Assembly: GCA_029204225.1 (NCBI GenBank)
Contig: CM055098.1
Coordinates: forward strand, 55,996,537 to 56,060,536
DNA length: 64,000 nucleotides
Origin: Diphasiastrum complanatum
Lineage: Eukaryota; Streptophyta; Lycopodiopsida; Lycopodiales; Lycopodiaceae
Direction of reading: 5' to 3'
Part shown: positions 60,121 through 64,000 of the stretch, in pieces
Layout of the letters: each line of letters opens with the position of its first letter
Numbering within the stretch: position 1 is the first letter of the stretch
The notes under the pieces: model-generated
Told to the model about the DNA's origin: nothing
What the model saw: the letters and a program-made list of their open reading frames with translations, nothing else
The model's database searches: none
Translations under genes and position numbers: made by a program

Positions 60121-62301
60121 CTAAACATCATGCCAAGCCATGGATTCCAAGTCATTTTGTGCACTTGAAGATACATCAATTAAAATATTAAGTGCATAAA
60201 TAATGTTGCCAAAGACAACTTGTCTTGCTTGATCCATTTGATTGAGCCTAGATGGCTCCATCTTGATACTCAAGGTTCTTCTTGGAGTCCTCGGGTCTTG
60301 AGCTTGCTCCTCCACTTGACTTGACTCCAAACCATCAATGAATTGAATAAGGTGTTGATCCAAAGGTGCTTCTTCAAGTTTACAAATCTTCCACTCTTGA
60401 AAGATCACATTTCCACCATTGACAAATTCTTTCGCTGAAAACAAGTAGATTCTACAATCTCTACTTGAAGAACAAAACACTACCATTATTCCTATCATTG
60501 AAATAGGATAATCTTTGGTCCTTACATTGGAATGATCATGCACAAAGCATGTGGACACAAAGATTTCCAAAGCAAATGATGTTTCATCTTTTATGACTCT
60601 ATTCAAACTATTACAAAAATAGTTATCCAATGAAATTGCTTTATCAACAACAAATGTAGATTTCAAAGCATCCCATTTCATTGTCTTGTCATACAAAGTA
60701 ATAAACACCATGGATCTTAAAGGTAAGAAACAAGTCACCTCATGTCTACTAATACTTTCCAAAAAGTATTCAAAGATAGTAGACTCTCCAATGCTCACCA
60801 CCCTTGCAAGATGCACACTTGAATGGACAATTTGCATGCAATTTGATGACTCGGCCATTGTCATTGAGGACTCCCTTGGAACTCTCATGCTTTGAGGCTG
60901 ATCCTCAAGATCTTCCTCCTTTTGATGCTCCTCCTCAATGCAAGCAAGATCACACTTTTCCAAGATCTCCTCTTGAGTGATCTCCTCCTTCGCCAAGCTC
61001 ATTCTTTCAAAAGCAACACTAGCTTCCAACTTAAACAATCTTCCATGTTTAAATCCATTTGTAATGCAAACATCATTCTTCAAGATGAAGCAAACACCAT
61101 GCTTAAAGTGGACATCCAAACCATTTTCTAAGAGTAGACCAACACTAAGCATATTCTTGGTGATTGATGGTACATAAAGGACATTTCCTAGATCCATGCA
61201 TTTTGAGGATTCTAGACACAAAGAGATGGTGCCAACACCATCTATCCTACACTCTTCATCATTTGCAGTAAAGACAAACTTTTTAGCATCATTGAATGAG
61301 TGTAAGGTTGAGAAAAAGTCCTTTTCACAAGACACGTGGGAGCTAGCCCCACTGTCAATCCACCAATTGTCTCTTGAATTGCTATTGCTTGTTGGTGAGG
61401 ATGTAGATGCCATCAAGAATACATCTACTTCATCATCATCCTCCTCCTTTGCAAGGTTTCCCTGTTTGTCCTCCTCCACTTGTGCTCTTAGCCTCTTGTA
61501 GCATTCAGATGCATAATGCCCCTTCCTTCCACAAAAGAAGCAATTTTGCTTTGACTTGTCCTTTGAGCTTGATGCATCATCCTCTTCTTTGGCCTCCTTT
61601 GGATGCTTCTTCTTTCCATTGATCTTCTTTTTGCCCTTGACTGAGAAATTGGCTTTCTCATCACCATCCTGCAAAGACAAGGAACTCATCCTAGATTTTT
61701 CATGGAGCATCCTACACTCTTCAGCCACTAATACACTGTGAAGTTTTTCTATAGTTGGCAAAGTGTCTTGGATGGCAAAACTTTGGACCAAATTTGCAAA
61801 GTCATCTCCTAGACCATTAAGGACAATTTGTACAAGCTCTCCATCATGAATCTTCTCTCCAATGGAAGCCAACTCCCTATTTAGAGACTTGATTCTGAGT
61901 ACATAATCCTGTGCACTCTCCTCACTTCTTCTCATGCTTTGCAAAATTTGATTTCTAAGCATAAGAACTCTAGAAGTGTTGCTAGACTCATAGATTGATT
62001 TTAAAGACTCCCAAGCCTCTTTAGCACTAGTACATGCTGATACTTCTCTCAACAAATCATTGCTCACATTTATCTTCACACAATGAAGTGCAAGCCTAGA
62101 TCTCTTCTTGTATCTAGCTAACTCCTGTGCACCTAGAGGTTCATCTTCATCTTCAATCAAGAACTCATAAAGGTCTTGGAGCACTAAGAGTGACTCCATT
62201 CTAACCTTCCAAATAGCATAATTTGTAGAATTCAACCTCTCACTAGCTTCTAGAAGGTATGCTCCAGCAGATCCCATCTTACTAGTGACTTCTACAAACA
62301 A
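60121..62301 (-). CDS. Copia gag-protease ORF with a non-retroviral C-terminal half (726 codons)
   Basis: Order of parts: gag domain (residues about 20-200; LNSTNYAIWKVRMESLL, SAKEAWESLKSIYESSNTS), Lys-rich linker, CCHC zinc knuckle CFFCGRKGHYASEC (254-267), protease with WWIDSGASSH (313-322) and VLYVPSITKNMLSVG (374-388), and a GAG-pre-integrase-like start GFKHGRLFKLEASVAFERMS (416-435). An acidic stretch follows, then residues about 485-640, which match no retroelement domain. The end (AQDPRTPRRTLSIKMEPSR) again matches the integrase-RT linker of ordinary relatives such as 17296-18730. The foreign part could form a beta-alpha-beta pattern (ARVVSI, ESTIFEYFLE, RSMVFITLYDK), faintly like an RNA-recognition motif; that is a guess. 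The internal ATG at 62277 is an equally good start. Gag and protease act in cytoplasmic particles; the added part is of unknown role. Confidence 0.8.
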   Translation of the reverse strand: MFVEVTSKMGSAGAYLLEASERLNSTNYAIWKVRMESLLVLQDLYEFLIEDEDEPLGAQELARYKKRSRLALHCVKINVSNDLLREVSACTSAKEAWESLKSIYESSNTSRVLMLRNQILQSMRRSEESAQDYVLRIKSLNRELASIGEKIHDGELVQIVLNGLGDDFANLVQSFAIQDTLPTIEKLHSVLVAEECRMLHEKSRMSSLSLQDGDEKANFSVKGKKKINGKKKHPKEAKEEDDASSSKDKSKQNCFFCGRKGHYASECYKRLRAQVEEDKQGNLAKEEDDDEVDVFLMASTSSPTSNSNSRDNWWIDSGASSHVSCEKDFFSTLHSFNDAKKFVFTANDEECRIDGVGTISLCLESSKCMDLGNVLYVPSITKNMLSVGLLLENGLDVHFKHGVCFILKNDVCITNGFKHGRLFKLEASVAFERMSLAKEEITQEEILEKCDLACIEEEHQKEEDLEDQPQSMRVPRESSMTMAESSNCMQIVHSSVHLARVVSIGESTIFEYFLESISRHEVTCFLPLRSMVFITLYDKTMKWDALKSTFVVDKAISLDNYFCNSLNRVIKDETSFALEIFVSTCFVHDHSNVRTKDYPISMIGIMVVFCSSSRDCRIYLFSAKEFVNGGNVIFQEWKICKLEEAPLDQHLIQFIDGLESSQVEEQAQDPRTPRRTLSIKMEPSRLNQMDQARQVVFGNIIYALNILIDVSSSAQNDLESMAWHDV

Positions 62302-63070
62302 TAAATAGATTTGATTGACTTGAAACTCACAAAGGTCTCACACTTGCAGTGTTTCACTCAAATTTGATTTCTAATCCAACAAATGGACTTATGATCACAG
62401 TTCTATCACTCCCTCACAAAGCTGGAATGAAGATAAGATGAAGTGAAAACTACTTTCAAACAAATCTTGCCAAGAAATGGATTTGATTGTCTCTAGAAGC
62501 TCACTAAGGTCTCTCTCTTGTAGTTTTTCACTCAAATTAGATTTCTAATCCAACAAATGGACTTATAATCTCAGTTCTAGCACTCCCTCACAAAGTTGGA
62601 ATGAAGATAAGATGATGTGAAATCTACTTACAATCAAATCTTGCCAATTTTGGCTATTTTTGGACAAAAAAATGACTTAATCTCTTTCTTCCTTCTTGGT
62701 GTACTTTCAAGACCTGTTTTTGACCTTAATAGGACTTGAACTCAGCCTAGATTAATTAGATTCCATGAAACAAATTCAAATCTAATCAATGGCAAATGAT
62801 CTTGGTAGATTATCCTAGGATCTCCACCAAAAATTACACCAACAGCTCACAAATTGAATTTTTTTGGATCAAATGAATACCATGAATTAAATGCAGGTTC
62901 AGAGGTGCCCACACATGTGGACAGTACGGATTTGGACCCCTACCAAGTTTGGGATCAAATCTCCTCACCAAAATCAAGATTCTAGCTTGCCCTCTCAATA
63001 CTAGTTTTTAGCACCGAAACTTGCTAAAAATGGATTTGCATTAGATCAATGGCTTATGCTCTTGTACTTG
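62302..63070 (-). other. Leader of the young Copia element
   Basis: Non-coding sequence between PBS and ORF. It contains two imperfect direct copies of a ~190 bp segment (phrases 'ctcacaaaggtctcacacttgcag' near 62325 and 'ctcactaaggtctctctcttgtag' near 62498, both followed by 'ttgatttctaatccaacaaatggactta'-like text), so the leader was internally duplicated. Such leaders usually hold RNA-packaging signals. Confidence 0.6.
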
Positions 63071-63082
63071 GCTCTGATACCA
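63071..63082 (-). other. Primer-binding site of the young Copia element
   Basis: On the minus strand TGGTATCAGAGC, directly next to the 5' LTR end. Confidence 0.9.
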
Positions 63083-63782
63083 TGTGAAAGTACTGTACTT
63101 TAGGACCATAAATGGATCTACAAAAGATCCACAAGAGTGATTGGATGCTTGCTTAACAATCTATCAAAAAACTAGACACAAAAAAGTTGATCTAGATTGG
63201 CAATTTGACAAACAACAAGCATTAACAATCAAAAGCATTGATAAACATTGAAATCCGAGCCCACACGTGTGTACTACAGGATGTATTACGGCCTTAAACC
63301 TGAGAAACAAGTAGAAATTGATTTGGTTTCATTTGGATCACAAAAACTCAATGTACATAGTGAACTAGCTTGAGATTGCCAATGAGCTCCAAAAATTTTC
63401 TTTTTTTTCACTATGGAGAGAGGGAATACATAGCAAATTCGACTTCCTTCTTGAAGTTAGGTGGATTTCCAGCATGTAATAAGGAAGTTAACTCACTCTC
63501 CTTGACCTAAAATGAAACCCTAGTCTATTTCTAGAGTTATGCTTGGTAGGTAGCTAGTTGGTCAAATTTTCACCTTAAACTTAGGTGTAGGTCCTATAAA
63601 GTAGGGATGACCACCAAATAGACATGACCAACTCTCTTGACTTGACCTAACCTACATTAGGATGGGTTTCCCATGTAGCATCATGGCCTCACATGTGTGG
63701 GACCCACTTGTGTACACAATTTACACTATTCTACATGGTTTTTGATCAAGCTAGATTTGCCAATTTTTGGCAATTCTTCACA
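63083..63782 (-). repeat. 5' LTR of the young Copia element
   Basis: 700 bp partner of 59208-59910; CACACGTGTG at 63262-63271. Flanked on the right by the duplication ACCAC. Confidence 0.95.
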
Positions 63783-64000
63783 ACCACCAGTGGCCATGTG
63801 AATTGCTTTCTTGGCTCCATCATAAGTGACCAAAGAAGTAAAGAACTCCTTGTGACTAGTCATGTGTGAACTAGCTCCACTATCAATCCACCATGAATCT
63901 TTGTCACCTTCACTTGATATTAGACTTGAAGAACACATCAAAAGAGAATCACCACCACCTAGATCCTCATCATTAGTAGTAAAGTTGATTTGCTTGCTAC

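Larger units (their letters stand above)
59208..63782 (-). mobile_element. Young non-autonomous Copia element with TSD ACCAC
   Basis: LTRs at 63083-63782 (5') and 59208-59910 (3'), with TGTGA...TCACA ends and about six substitutions plus two homopolymer length changes in ~700 bp (roughly 1%). A perfect 5-bp duplication ACCAC flanks it (59203-59207 and 63783-63787). The primer-binding site (complement of GCTCTGATACCA, 63071-63082) abuts the 5' LTR, and a purine tract (59911-59921) abuts the 3' LTR. The single long frame (62301-60121) encodes gag, zinc knuckle, protease and a non-retroviral segment. I see no RT or RNase H. It looks whole as a non-autonomous element and recent: well under a few million years at usual plant rates. 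Confidence 0.92.
56201..64000 (-). mobile_element. Outer Copia-like element with unusual cargo, running off the window
   Basis: The left end is a 634-bp 3' LTR (56201-56834, TGTGAAGGAT...TCTCTCACA). A purine tract follows on the minus strand (GAAGAGGGAG). Next come a long unassigned ORF (57082-58233), further unassigned frames (58294-59054), and a protease-region piece at 59020-59207 (CVIEGIGSIPICLS, VLYIPSLSKNLLSVFQM). The protease region is interrupted by the young Copia element and resumes at 63788 with DSWWIDSGASSHMTSHKEFF. The 5' LTR lies outside the window. I recognise no integrase, RT or RNase H in the 2.3 kb between protease and 3' LTR, which suggests a non-autonomous element. Apart from the young insertion it looks moderately degraded. 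Confidence 0.75.

Overview
KIND OF GENOME. The window looks like nuclear DNA of a land plant with a large, retrotransposon-filled genome. The evidence is many Ty1/Copia and Ty3/Gypsy pieces with plant-type primer-binding sites (TGGTATCAGAGC next to Copia LTRs), a plant class-3 lipase gene, and relics of a serine carboxypeptidase-like gene and an NPH3/BTB gene. An intronless lipase gene in such a background fits a fern or other non-seed plant, but the sequence alone does not settle the lineage. Almost everything is on the scale of repeats. Only one convincing intact host gene is present, at 13211-14509. LAYOUT, LEFT. 1-1700 holds two eroded host exons (carboxypeptidase, NPH3). 1700-1945 is a cluster of TAGGAA/TTCCTA motifs. 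2190-2870 is an old Copia-type LTR. 2900-5911 (minus) is a decayed multi-exon gene of unknown family ('gene X'); a second partial copy lies at 30165-30897. A TC/AC microsatellite abuts its first exon. 6420-9440 holds Gypsy gag relics and unassigned ORFs. 9949-12371 is four tandem copies of a ~630 bp unit. The lipase follows, then a 365 bp terminal-inverted-repeat element at 15859-16223. LAYOUT, MIDDLE. 17296-44486 is a mosaic of broken Copia and Gypsy elements. The main pieces are Copia (17296-18730 minus, 18731-19010 plus), a Gypsy relic with an extra ORF (19469-22862 plus), Copia (22863-25830 plus), a Copia gag element with a clear LTR and PBS (26593-29218 plus), an AT-rich unclassified repeat N1 (32930-37300), a Copia 3' end with LTR (37400-38477), and two copies of another Copia family pointing away from each other (38746-40740 minus; 41903-44486 plus). 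LAYOUT, RIGHT. From 41903 to the right edge is a nested stack. The plus-strand Copia ends at a second copy of repeat N (N2). N2 is split by a Gypsy element (44735-54651, target-site duplication AAAGT, with uninterrupted N1 as the empty site). N2 is cut again at 56200 by a minus-strand Copia element that runs off the window. That Copia is itself interrupted by a young Copia element (59208-63782, target-site duplication ACCAC, LTRs about 1% different). WHAT STANDS OUT. (1) The two innermost Copia elements look like gag- or protease-carrying non-autonomous elements with unrelated sequence where other pol domains are usual. (2) Two separate Gypsy elements share a sense-strand extra ORF between pol and the 3' LTR, with a conserved ARLYYRAA block, of no family I recognise. 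(3) Several LTRs of the window carry the perfect G-box palindrome CACACGTGTG. (4) The Gypsy element contains two 25-bp tandem arrays with a shared core, which open long spurious reading frames.
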